A stretch of 64,000 nucleotides of DNA from Haloarcula sp. CBA1129 (lineage in GTDB: Archaea; Halobacteriota; Halobacteria; Halobacteriales; Haloarculaceae), in NCBI RefSeq assembly GCF_008729015.1, contig NZ_RKSM01000001.1, positions 1,054,001 to 1,118,000 on the forward strand, written 5' to 3'. The translations under genes were made by a program, and so were the position numbers. Every line of letters begins with the position of its first letter. Positions within the stretch are counted from its first letter, which is position 1. The notes below the pieces were generated by a model that saw nothing but the letters and a program-made list of their open reading frames with translations, did not search any database and was not told the DNA's origin. Shown piece after piece: positions 18,056 through 25,871 of the stretch.

Positions 18056-18418
18056 ATGGTAGATATAGAATTTATTACCTTCGCTTGTACCGACCCGGGC
18101 AGACTGGCCGACTTCTGGATGGAGGCGCTGGGGGGTGAGCGCCGCGAACTACCGCCGTCAATCGAGCCAGAAATCGTAGACCGGCCCGGTGAAGGACCGA
18201 GTCTACTGTTCAAGGAATTGTCGAAAGGAACCGAGCGGGATCTGCCAATCCACCTCGACCTGTCGACTGACAATCGAGAGGCGACCATCGAACGACTGAG
18301 GAATCTCGGTGCTTCGGTCCGTGAAACAAAAACCGAATCTTACGAAACCCACACTTCGACGTGGACTATCATGGAAGATCCGGAAGGCAACGGTTTCTGC
18401 GTGAGCGAGTATGAGTAA
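18056..18418 (+). CDS. VOC-family (glyoxalase-like) protein
   Basis: 120 residues forming one vicinal-oxygen-chelate module pair: FITFACTDPGRLADFWMEAL at the start, HLDLSTDNREATIERLRNLG in the middle and MEDPEGNGFCVSEYE at the end. Metal-ligand-like residues are His in IHLDL and Glu in the final strand. Such proteins act as dioxygenases, glyoxalases or resistance proteins; the substrate here is unknown. It is a single gene lying inside a block bracketed by repeats. Confidence 0.85.
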   Translation: MVDIEFITFACTDPGRLADFWMEALGGERRELPPSIEPEIVDRPGEGPSLLFKELSKGTERDLPIHLDLSTDNREATIERLRNLGASVRETKTESYETHTSTWTIMEDPEGNGFCVSEYE

Positions 18419-18484
18419 TAAATCGAGTTCGAAGTGCGATCAGATCGCAGACCTACTGAACAGACGGTTCTGAATCTGTTCAGT

Positions 18485-18800
18485 AAAAGAATCCAAGCTG
18501 GCTCTCAAACCGCCGCATCGTCGTCACGACCCCCCAGTGACCCGCCACTGACAGCCGTTCCAGACTGACCCATTCAACCCAATACCGACGGCGGCGTGGC
18601 CTACACCTTGACCTTTCGATCCAGTAGTAGCCCCGAGCGGCCGTGAGTGAGGTCGCTGCTGGCGCGTCCTACAGGACTTAGTCCCGATGTTACCCCCACA
18701 TGCCAATTTGGGCGCGAGAAGCGACGACAATGCGATTAATCCCAATTCAACGGCGTTAATTCGGCGAAAACCGGCCACAATTCGTCCTCATGGCTTGGCT
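18485..18800. repeat. 300-bp dispersed repeat C, copy 1
   Basis: Begins with the 3' end of family B (minus-strand VWNGCQWRVTGG) and continues through GGTCGCTGCTGGCGCGTCCT to TCAACGGCGTTAATTCGGCG. The whole block recurs in the same orientation at 39045-39350 with scattered differences. No intact gene lies inside. Confidence 0.65.
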
Positions 18801-19045
18801 CCCAACACACTATTCACTGGCGGTCAGCAGTCACTTGCTCAGTGCCTAATTCTTCCCACACCGGCGCAGATATTAACCGCCGTAGACAATGGAACCGACC
18901 GCTTAAATTCCGGTTTAATCATCCGTTGATGGTATTTACCAACGCGAAGACAATCAAACTGCATGACATTGCGCCGCCCTGATTGTATCAGTCACATGTC
19001 GTGGAGTACCGCACCGGCTGTCCACTGGGACAGAGGTGAATTGCA

Positions 19046-19810
19046 ATGAGAGGTAAACCGATAGCCATTCTCGCAGGGGTGGTTGTTGCGGGGCTTATCA
19101 TCGGTGGTTCGGTCGGAGGAATGTCCGTGATCTCCAGCGGTTCAGCCGCCACCGATACACAGCAGCACGCAGCAGATATTGGTAGCTTAGAACAGAATGA
19201 GACCGTTATTACGACCAGCGGAGAGCAGCTAACGTTACAGACCACGGCTGCCGAACAGATCCATGGACAGACGGCTGTCTCCCCAGGATCGAACGTGACA
19301 GTTCGTATCGAGAGTAGTGATACACAGAATCCGTTCCTCATTCCGCAATCAACACCCGTCCGTGAAAACGGAACGTTCGCTGTCAAGGTCGACCTGTCGG
19401 GTATCACGAATAATACGAGTGCAGTCGTCTCTGTCTATCACAACACGACAGAACTCACGAACCAGACTGCTCGTATTGAATCCGTTCGAACAAAAAGCAC
19501 GCCTGCAACGGCGGAATCATTGCCACGGTTTGTCTTTGATGGAAACCAGATATCCGTTGCAAGCGCTCCGAATCAGACCATTCGTGGCGAAACGACATTC
19601 GATTCGAGAACCAATGTTACAGTCCTAATCAAGAGCACTGACTCGTCTTCCCCGTTTCTCAGGAGCCAACAAGCTACAGTACGGAGCAACGGCTCAGTCG
19701 CCACACGATTTAACTTTACAGCCGTCCCGGAAGGAACGACGTTCCAAGCCGAACTCCGAAAGAACGGAACCAGCCTCACCGATGCGGAAGGACAGGTAAC
19801 GGGTGATTGA
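19046..19810 (+). CDS. secreted BGTF-type surface protein
   Basis: 254 residues. An N-terminal hydrophobic signal or anchor (PIAILAGVVVAGLIIGGSVGG) is followed by two related beta domains that each contain NVTVRIESSDTQNPFL- or NVTVLIKSTDSSSPFL-type strands and a V(R/K)xNG(T/S) turn. This pattern resembles the BGTF surface domain of halophilic glycoproteins. Many N-x-S/T sequons suggest N-glycosylation. There is no C-terminal anchor, so it is secreted or held by its N-terminal helix. Stand-alone gene. Confidence 0.7.
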   Translation: MRGKPIAILAGVVVAGLIIGGSVGGMSVISSGSAATDTQQHAADIGSLEQNETVITTSGEQLTLQTTAAEQIHGQTAVSPGSNVTVRIESSDTQNPFLIPQSTPVRENGTFAVKVDLSGITNNTSAVVSVYHNTTELTNQTARIESVRTKSTPATAESLPRFVFDGNQISVASAPNQTIRGETTFDSRTNVTVLIKSTDSSSPFLRSQQATVRSNGSVATRFNFTAVPEGTTFQAELRKNGTSLTDAEGQVTGD

Positions 19811-20028
19811 TCTCGCAGTCCACAATCAGATGAACGGACTGAAGCGGCTATTGCAGGTCAATAGCAGTCTTCGCTAGTTAGCACTTTCATACTTTCTTAT
19901 CACATGAGCGTTGCGTAGCTCCTGAATGATTTCATCGACTTCTTGATTTACCTCCGACTTCTCAAATTCGCTCAACTAGACAGTCCCGCAGAGGACACTT
20001 CGCACAACGTACCCAACACAGTCGCTGC

Positions 20029-20142
20029 CTATACACTATCTTGCGACAGATCTGTGCCACACTCTGGACACTGTTCATCAGTGATTGTTACCTCGAGATC
20101 ACAATCCGGACAGTAATCGCGATAACACGCGGACTCGCCCAT
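20029..20142 (-). CDS. 37-residue zinc-ribbon microprotein
   Basis: The ATG at 20142 gives a 37-residue protein with two cysteine pairs, CPDCDLEVTITDEQCPEC, an arrangement that binds one zinc ion. Small CPxCG zinc-finger proteins are numerous in haloarchaea. It follows the Mrp gene by 31 bp on the same strand and may be the eighth gene of that operon. Confidence 0.65.
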   Translation of the reverse strand: MGESACYRDYCPDCDLEVTITDEQCPECGTDLSQDSV

Positions 20143-20173
20143 AGTCTCTATCGTCTGTCGACCAACATAGCAG

Positions 20174-21418
20174 TTATGCTGAAATTTCAGTTGTGTCGGG
20201 ATCGGTTTTGGATATCTGTAGCGCCCACAGACCGGGCTGTTTCTGTTCTGTGGCCACGCGCGGCGGTACCGAAGCGAGGTCTGCAAGAACCTCTGTGACA
20301 TTACCTGGGCGGGTATCGGTCAGGAGATGGAGTGATTCTCCGGGGGCGAGCGCACTAAACTCGGCACAGACCTGTTCGATTCGTGCCCGGTCAGGGACAC
20401 CGCGGAGATCGAGTGCGGTTTCTGGAACGGTGACAGTCGTCCGGTCGGTAAGTGTCGCACGCACTGTTTCACCCAAGTCACGGAAGGCTGCAGGAACCGC
20501 TCCGTCGGTCGAGCGAAGCGATTCGTCGAGAGGGAGCTCCGCCAGCACGTTCGTACTAAGATCAGAATTGTTACCGAACGGTGTGTGTTCGTCGCCACAG
20601 GTCGGGCAAGTGAACCCGGCCATATTGAGGACGGCACCAAGTACTGGAACACCCTCTTCACGGAACAAGGCCATTGAGCGCTCTGTATCGCTGGCAGCGG
20701 TGGGAAACGGCGTCGTCACGAATACTGCTCCGTCAACCGGAAACGACTGCAGCGTCGTCAACACGATGTCGCCGGTCCCCGGCGGCAGGTCAAGCACCAG
20801 CGTATCGACATCCCAGGCGGCGTCGGTCAGCAGTTCCTCGACAGCCTCGTGCGCCATCGCACCGCGCCAAGCCATCGGTTCGTCGTTGGCGATCAGACCG
20901 ACACTGACGACCTGCAGCCCGTCGACCGTGACCGGCTCCGCGCGGCCGTCGTCGGTCGAACCGAGCGGGCCCTCGATATCGAGCAGTTCCGGCGTGTTCG
21001 GGCCGTACACGTCGGCGTCGAACAGGCCGACCCGCTCACCGGATGCAGCCAGTCCACGCGCCAACTGAGTCGCCACAGTGGTCTTGCCGACGCCGCCTTT
21101 CGCGCTGGCGACGGCGATGATGCGGTCCACGCCGGGCACGACGGTACCGTGGTCCGGTTCCGGCGCATCCGCGTCTATATGGACCTGCTCGACGCCGCTA
21201 CACTCTAGCACCGCCGCCCGCATCTGATCGGTAAGTGCGTCCGCTGTCGCAGGGGCCATCTGGGACAGCGTCGGGTCGACCGTGACGGCCCCGTCGGCGA
21301 CGGTCACGGACTCCACCAGCCCCGTAGCGATCACGTCCCTGTCGCCGTCGGGAGCGGACACAGTTCGAAGCGCTTCTCTAACCGCGTCTTCCGTGGGTTC
21401 GGTCACCTCGTCGGACAT
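20174..21418 (-). CDS. Mrp/ApbC-type Fe-S carrier ATPase with N-terminal MIP18-like and C-terminal DUF2249 domains
   Basis: 414 residues. An N-terminal DUF59/MIP18-like domain (about 8-80) is followed by a ParA-type ATPase with the deviant Walker A ASAKGGVGKTT at 103-113 and DLPPGTGDIVLTT. The cluster-binding pair CPTC lies near residue 275. The C-terminal 75 residues (GESLHLLTDTRPGNVTEVLA) match DUF2249. Members carry and insert Fe-S clusters. Here it ends the molybdoenzyme operon, so it may mature the Fe-S-rich alpha and beta subunits. The DUF2249 tail is related to a stand-alone gene at 30046. Confidence 0.85.
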   Translation of the reverse strand: MSDEVTEPTEDAVREALRTVSAPDGDRDVIATGLVESVTVADGAVTVDPTLSQMAPATADALTDQMRAAVLECSGVEQVHIDADAPEPDHGTVVPGVDRIIAVASAKGGVGKTTVATQLARGLAASGERVGLFDADVYGPNTPELLDIEGPLGSTDDGRAEPVTVDGLQVVSVGLIANDEPMAWRGAMAHEAVEELLTDAAWDVDTLVLDLPPGTGDIVLTTLQSFPVDGAVFVTTPFPTAASDTERSMALFREEGVPVLGAVLNMAGFTCPTCGDEHTPFGNNSDLSTNVLAELPLDESLRSTDGAVPAAFRDLGETVRATLTDRTTVTVPETALDLRGVPDRARIEQVCAEFSALAPGESLHLLTDTRPGNVTEVLADLASVPPRVATEQKQPGLWALQISKTDPDTTEISA

Positions 21419-21419
21419 G

Positions 21420-22031
21420 TTACCACGTTTCTCCGTGTTCGGTCTCTGGTTCGGGGCCGTCGTCGTCGTCCATCAGCGTGCCGCCGTACGGGCGATACTC
21501 AACCCCAAACACGCTGTCAATACGCTCTAGCAGGTCTTCCCGCTGGCCGATGAGATCAGTGTCGAACTCGGCAGCCTCTAGCGCCGCGACGAGTCCATCG
21601 TCGTCGAGTCGCCCGTCACCGTACGCGGCGGCGACACCGTCCCGGAACGTATCGGCATTGCGCCGACACCGCAGGCCCTCATCGATGTCCGTTTCTGCAT
21701 CGTTCCGGTCCCCGTCCAGCGGGACGGCCTCGAAGTGCTCGATTGCCCGTCGGTCGAACTCGGCGGCCTTCGAGAGCACCTCGGTCGCCTGCTTGACCGG
21801 ACGCAACTCCGCCCAAGCGTCCCGCGCGGCGGGGGCGACCATTGTGTCGACGACATCATCCCAAGTCGTCGCTCGCTCAGGGTCTTCCAGCGCCTCGGCG
21901 ACAAACGCACCGACGTGGTCCTCCGGAACGGTCATGCCCAGCGACGACTCAGCGCCGCCGCCCTCGTCGCTTTCTGGCTCGTTCTCGTCCTGTGCCGCTG
22001 CCGTGCCGGTCGAGTCGAGTTCGTATGGCAT
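21420..22031 (-). CDS. acidic hypothetical protein of the molybdoenzyme operon
   Basis: 203 residues, no membrane segment. A low-complexity acidic N-terminus is followed by helical sequence (VPEDHVGAFVAEALEDPERA, VKQATEVLSKAAEFDRRAIE) and an acidic, aspartate-rich tail (DDDDGPEPETEHGETW). The helical middle could be a cofactor-free chaperone. Two bases separate it from the HEAT gene and one from Mrp, so all three are translated together. No family is recognised. Confidence 0.65.
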   Translation of the reverse strand: MPYELDSTGTAAAQDENEPESDEGGGAESSLGMTVPEDHVGAFVAEALEDPERATTWDDVVDTMVAPAARDAWAELRPVKQATEVLSKAAEFDRRAIEHFEAVPLDGDRNDAETDIDEGLRCRRNADTFRDGVAAAYGDGRLDDDGLVAALEAAEFDTDLIGQREDLLERIDSVFGVEYRPYGGTLMDDDDGPEPETEHGETW

Positions 22032-22033
22032 CG

Positions 22034-22948
22034 TCAGGTCCTATCCTCCGGGTCGGTGTTCAGGTCGCGTCGGGGGTCGAAACCGGGCGCGCCGCCGGGA
22101 GCCGGTGACTCGCTCCCGGCCCGCGTTGAGCTGAAGGAGCCCGCAGGGTCGTACCCGTCGACGGACTGTTCGGCGGGCGTATCCGGTCCGCTTCCGGGGG
22201 CCGACGGCGGCCCGATTTCGACATCCAAGTTCTCGGGGTCGGTCCCACGAGCACTTGCAAGCGCCTGTTTGGCTGTGCGGGCGACATCCTCGCTCTGGTC
22301 GGTCACGCCGTGAGCTTCGAGCGCCTGCTCCGCTCGGTCGGTCCCGAGCTGACCGAGGCTTTCGGCGGCTTTCGCCCGGGCGAAGGCGTTCGGTTCTCGG
22401 GCCAGCATCGCGGCCAAGATGCGTTCAGCCTCCGAGACGTCCTCGGCGACGCTGCTGAGAAACTGGGCAGCGTACTCCCGGACAGCTGGATGGGGGTCAG
22501 TCTTTATACAGTCGACAAGCAGCGGCTGGTCGGCCTCGCCGCGTTTGCCCAGCGCGATGACGGCGTTCCGTCGGACCCAGCCGCTGTCGTCGTCAAGCGC
22601 CCCCTCCAACTCGGCTGCGTTGCCGCCGACCCGCGAGAGGGCGACGACGGCTTCGGCCCGGACCCACGCCTCGGGGTCGTCGAGCGCTTGCCGGACGACG
22701 GCCGGCGCGGCCCCTGCGACCCCCAGAGCTTCCACAGCGAACTGCCGTACTTCATGATCTTCGTCCTCCACTGCGCGTTCTCCGAGCGCGTCGATAGTCG
22801 AGCGGTCAAGGCCGGAGTCGGCCGCATCGACCAGTGCGATGGCGGCGTCCTGCCGGGTCCGCACCCGCCGAGCGTCCAGTGCATCACGGACCTCTGTCTC
22901 TGTCTCGCCCGGCGTCCGACCGCGCGCGCTCCAGTTCTCGTAGCTCAT
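22034..22948 (-). CDS. HEAT-repeat protein of the molybdoenzyme operon
   Basis: 304 residues. From about residue 20 to 240 it consists of five or six HEAT/PBS-like repeats, visible in units such as VRQFAVEALGVAGAAPAVVR, PEAWVRAEAVVALSRVGG, SGWVRRNAVIALGKRG and HPAVREYAAQFLSSV. The C-terminal 60 residues are disordered and Pro/Gly-rich. HEAT proteins in redox operons are usually protein-protein scaffolds. It overlaps the gamma gene by 4 bp. Confidence 0.8.
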   Translation of the reverse strand: MSYENWSARGRTPGETETEVRDALDARRVRTRQDAAIALVDAADSGLDRSTIDALGERAVEDEDHEVRQFAVEALGVAGAAPAVVRQALDDPEAWVRAEAVVALSRVGGNAAELEGALDDDSGWVRRNAVIALGKRGEADQPLLVDCIKTDPHPAVREYAAQFLSSVAEDVSEAERILAAMLAREPNAFARAKAAESLGQLGTDRAEQALEAHGVTDQSEDVARTAKQALASARGTDPENLDVEIGPPSAPGSGPDTPAEQSVDGYDPAGSFSSTRAGSESPAPGGAPGFDPRRDLNTDPEDRT

Positions 22949-23967
22949 CGCGCCAGCCTCCAGTAGAGGACCGTCCAGCCGGCGACCGTCGCCGCGACGA
23001 GCGTTCCGATTGAGGTGAACAGCGGGTTGCTGCTACCGCCCGAACCACCGTCGCCGCCACTGGAATCGCCCCCGGCGGCGCTACCTGAACTCGAACTGTC
23101 CCCGCTGCCGCCGCTCTCGGGTGCCGTGAGTTCGCCGGATGTAGTGTCCAGTGTGCTGTACTGCATCGTCAGCGACTTCTTGCCGTTGACCTCGTCTGCG
23201 CTCCCGTTCCAGACGGCGAAGGCCAGATACATCGTCTCGTTCTGCGAGAAGGTCGCGTCGTGTTGTCCTTCCCCAGTGTGATCGCGAACGAAGACGACGG
23301 ACCACTCGTCGCCGTTGCGTGTGGCCTGCGCGTCGACGTTCTGCTGTGGCGCATTGCTCAGCGAGCCATACCCCGCCGCGTAGTAGTTCTGGCCGTAGTT
23401 TTCGTACTGGCTCTGTGAGAGGGGGTTGCCAGCGGCCATGCCCGGTTTGGTCTCCCCATCCGGGTGGGGATAGGCGTACATGTCGCCGCTCCACTCGGCC
23501 GGGGTGTCGTTCCCGTACTGCCACTGTGACCGCCAGTACCAGATGTTGACCGGGTCGCCGTCCGCGCCCATCGTTATCGGCGGCTTCTCGCCGCTTTTGA
23601 GCATCACGGCGGCCGCGTCGCTGTAGTTCTCCGGCGACCGGATGTTCGTGTCCTTCGTCGGGTCCTCCCAGGTCAGCCGGAAGGCGACGTGGGTCTCGTT
23701 GGTGAGCGCCTGTACCTCCATCTCGTCGATGCTCCCGCCGCCGTAGGGGACGGCCATCTGCTGTTTCGACAGCGACACAGTCCGGGACGGGGCCTCGGAC
23801 CAGCGGTCGCTCTCGGCGGTCTGTGGGATCTGGTCCGTCGCGACCATGGGTTGCTGGCCGCCGGTGACGGCTGCGGCGACGGCCATCTGGCCGGCGACCA
23901 GCAGCGCCATGACGAGCGCCGTTGCCATCGTTGCCCGGCGGGCCGCCTCGTAGTCCAGTTCAACCAT
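22945..23967 (-). CDS. gamma subunit, EbdC/DdhC-like heme b protein
   Basis: 340 residues. The N-terminus has a hydrophobic export helix after RR (RRATMATALVMALLVAGQM); the C-terminus has a Ser/Gly linker and a terminal helix (LVAATVAGWTVLYWRLAR), so it is held at the outer face. The middle carries the ethylbenzene-dehydrogenase gamma pattern (EMEVQALTNETHVAFRLTWE, MYLAFAVWNG), which binds one heme b in type II DMSO-reductase-family enzymes and passes electrons to or from the beta subunit. It overlaps the chaperone gene by 8 bp. Confidence 0.82.
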   Translation of the reverse strand: MVELDYEAARRATMATALVMALLVAGQMAVAAAVTGGQQPMVATDQIPQTAESDRWSEAPSRTVSLSKQQMAVPYGGGSIDEMEVQALTNETHVAFRLTWEDPTKDTNIRSPENYSDAAAVMLKSGEKPPITMGADGDPVNIWYWRSQWQYGNDTPAEWSGDMYAYPHPDGETKPGMAAGNPLSQSQYENYGQNYYAAGYGSLSNAPQQNVDAQATRNGDEWSVVFVRDHTGEGQHDATFSQNETMYLAFAVWNGSADEVNGKKSLTMQYSTLDTTSGELTAPESGGSGDSSSSGSAAGGDSSGGDGGSGGSSNPLFTSIGTLVAATVAGWTVLYWRLAR

Positions 23968-24679
23968 CGGCTCTCACCCCCGTTCCGGGCGACACCGGAT
24001 CGGGATGGCTCGCTTCGTCGAACTCGACGAGGGCCGCCGCCAAGTCCGCGGCGGCGGCGTAGACGGCGCACGTTTCGGGCACGTCACGGTCGGACGTGCC
24101 ACCACCGTCGACGGTTTTCCGGACCCGATGAGCGAACGCGGGAACGAAGTCGCCGAGATGCTCGTCCAGTACGGTCGCGCCCGCTCGTGCGAGGCGAACA
24201 GCCGTTTCGTCGTCGCCGTCGTCGAGGGCGACCGCCCGCTGTGCGGCAAGCACCTGCAGCAGTTCCAGTTCGACGGTGACGTGGTCGTGGCGCTCGTCGA
24301 AATCATCGCTGATTTCGAGGCCGAACTCCTCTAACAGGCCGACGACCGTGGCGATACGGCGCTGGCTCTCGTTGACCTCCTCGCCGGTGGTGTAGTGGGC
24401 CTCGTATGGGACGACCGGATACGTCCCTTCGTCGCTCGGGAGGCCGAACAGACGGTTGTACGCCGGTTCGAGTGAGTCGCGGTCGACGCCGTCGAGCGCA
24501 TCAAGCAGTGCGTCGACTTCGGTTTCGAGGTCCAGCGCAGCACCGGCCTGCCGGACGGCATCCTGGACCGCTTCGTCCTGCAGGTCGCCGACGACGGCTT
24601 CGTCGGGGTACTGGAAGACCGTCGCGGCGAACCCGTACAGCGCGGCGCGTCGCGTGTGGTGTTGTGGCGTGTTCTTCAT
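23960..24679 (-). CDS. TorD/NarJ-type chaperone for the molybdoenzyme
   Basis: 239 residues of helical, acidic sequence. RRAALYGFAATVFQYPDEAV begins the TorD-like fold, and the family turn YEAHYTTGEEVNESQRRIA lies near residue 105. It would bind the alpha-subunit Tat leader and hold the enzyme until the cofactor is loaded. The ATG at 24679 is preferred; an upstream start at 24751 would add 24 residues within the beta gene. It sits between beta and gamma, as in other type II operons. Confidence 0.82.
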   Translation of the reverse strand: MKNTPQHHTRRAALYGFAATVFQYPDEAVVGDLQDEAVQDAVRQAGAALDLETEVDALLDALDGVDRDSLEPAYNRLFGLPSDEGTYPVVPYEAHYTTGEEVNESQRRIATVVGLLEEFGLEISDDFDERHDHVTVELELLQVLAAQRAVALDDGDDETAVRLARAGATVLDEHLGDFVPAFAHRVRKTVDGGGTSDRDVPETCAVYAAAADLAAALVEFDEASHPDPVSPGTGVRADG

Positions 24680-24689
24680 TGTACGCACC

Positions 24690-25871
24690 TCACGGCTGGT
24701 TGGTCCACTGTTCACCCTCGCGGACCTCCATGGGCTCCTCGATTGGCACATCGACGACCTTCTCGCCGTTGCGGTCCCAGCCCTTCACGCGGTTCTCCTT
24801 GACGTTGTAGGTCTCGATGAGCCGCGTCGTCGCCCCGAACAACTGGAGAATCCCGAGCACCTCGTGGCTGGGGTTGCGGGCCCGCTCCTGCACGATACGG
24901 ACCGACTCCTCGTAGGTGTCGCCCGGCCACTCGTTTTCCTTGACCTCGGTGTTCGGGGTGAACATCTGGGTCAGGAACTCCGGCGGGACGTGGTACGGCG
25001 GCATGTAGAACACCTGCGGCTGGGTCCCGAACTGCGGGTACAGCGGCAGGGCCACCTTCTCGTCGGAGTGGACGAGGTAGTTGATAGGCGAGCGCCCCGA
25101 CGCGGCTGAGGACTTGCCCCCCGCCGGCCCGGCGTCAGGTCCGCGGTTGATGTTGCCGTGGAGCCGCGTCTTCCCGATACAGGAGGAGACACACCGCGGG
25201 ACGTTCCCCTCCTCGATGCGGGGGTAGCAGCCGACCGGTTTCTCGGTGACGCCAGTCTCAGGGTTGTACATCGGCTTGTGGTACGGACAGGCTTTCACAC
25301 AGCGGCGGTAGCCCCGGCAGCGTTCCTGGTCGAGCAGGACGATGCCGTCTTCCTCGCGCTTGTAGATGGCTTTCCGCGGGCACGCAGCGAGACAGGCGGG
25401 GTTCTTGCAGTGGTTACAGAGCCGCGGGAGGTAGAACTGCCAGATGTCGTGGTACTCGTCGTTTTCGAGGTCGGACTCGACGACCTCGCCTTCGGGGTAC
25501 TCCCCGTGGACCTGATCGTCGCCCAGCGCGGGGTACTCCCAAGCCTGCTTCTCGGCGATGTACCCGCGGACCTGCTCGCCGTTTTCCGCGGCGTCGAAGA
25601 TGGTCTGATCGGCCTCCAGATCATCGAGCAGCCGCATGTCCCAGCCCATCGGGTAGCCGCCGTAGGGCTCGGTCTCGACGTTCATCCACCACATATACTC
25701 CTCGCCCTCGCCGCTGGTCCAGGTCGACTTACAGGCAAAGGAGCAGGTGTTACAGTTGATACACCGGTTCGTGTTGATGACCATCCCCCAGTGGTAGTCC
25801 CGCTCTTCCTCGCGGTGTTCGTAGGGATAGCTGTGCTCGCGGCCGAGTTGTGGGTTGTACGTTTGTGCCAT
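24690..25871 (-). CDS. beta subunit, four-cluster Fe-S electron-transfer protein
   Basis: 393 residues. Four cysteine groups bind the Fe-S clusters: CINCNTCSFAC (37-47), CNHCKNPACLAACP, CRGYRRCVKACPYHKP and CYPRIEEGNVPRCVSSC. The family layout is that of NarH, DdhB and EbdB. It passes electrons between the molybdenum centre and the heme subunit. It has no leader of its own, so it is expected to travel through Tat attached to alpha. Its ATG overlaps the alpha stop (TGATG). Confidence 0.92.
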   Translation of the reverse strand: MAQTYNPQLGREHSYPYEHREEERDYHWGMVINTNRCINCNTCSFACKSTWTSGEGEEYMWWMNVETEPYGGYPMGWDMRLLDDLEADQTIFDAAENGEQVRGYIAEKQAWEYPALGDDQVHGEYPEGEVVESDLENDEYHDIWQFYLPRLCNHCKNPACLAACPRKAIYKREEDGIVLLDQERCRGYRRCVKACPYHKPMYNPETGVTEKPVGCYPRIEEGNVPRCVSSCIGKTRLHGNINRGPDAGPAGGKSSAASGRSPINYLVHSDEKVALPLYPQFGTQPQVFYMPPYHVPPEFLTQMFTPNTEVKENEWPGDTYEESVRIVQERARNPSHEVLGILQLFGATTRLIETYNVKENRVKGWDRNGEKVVDVPIEEPMEVREGEQWTNQP

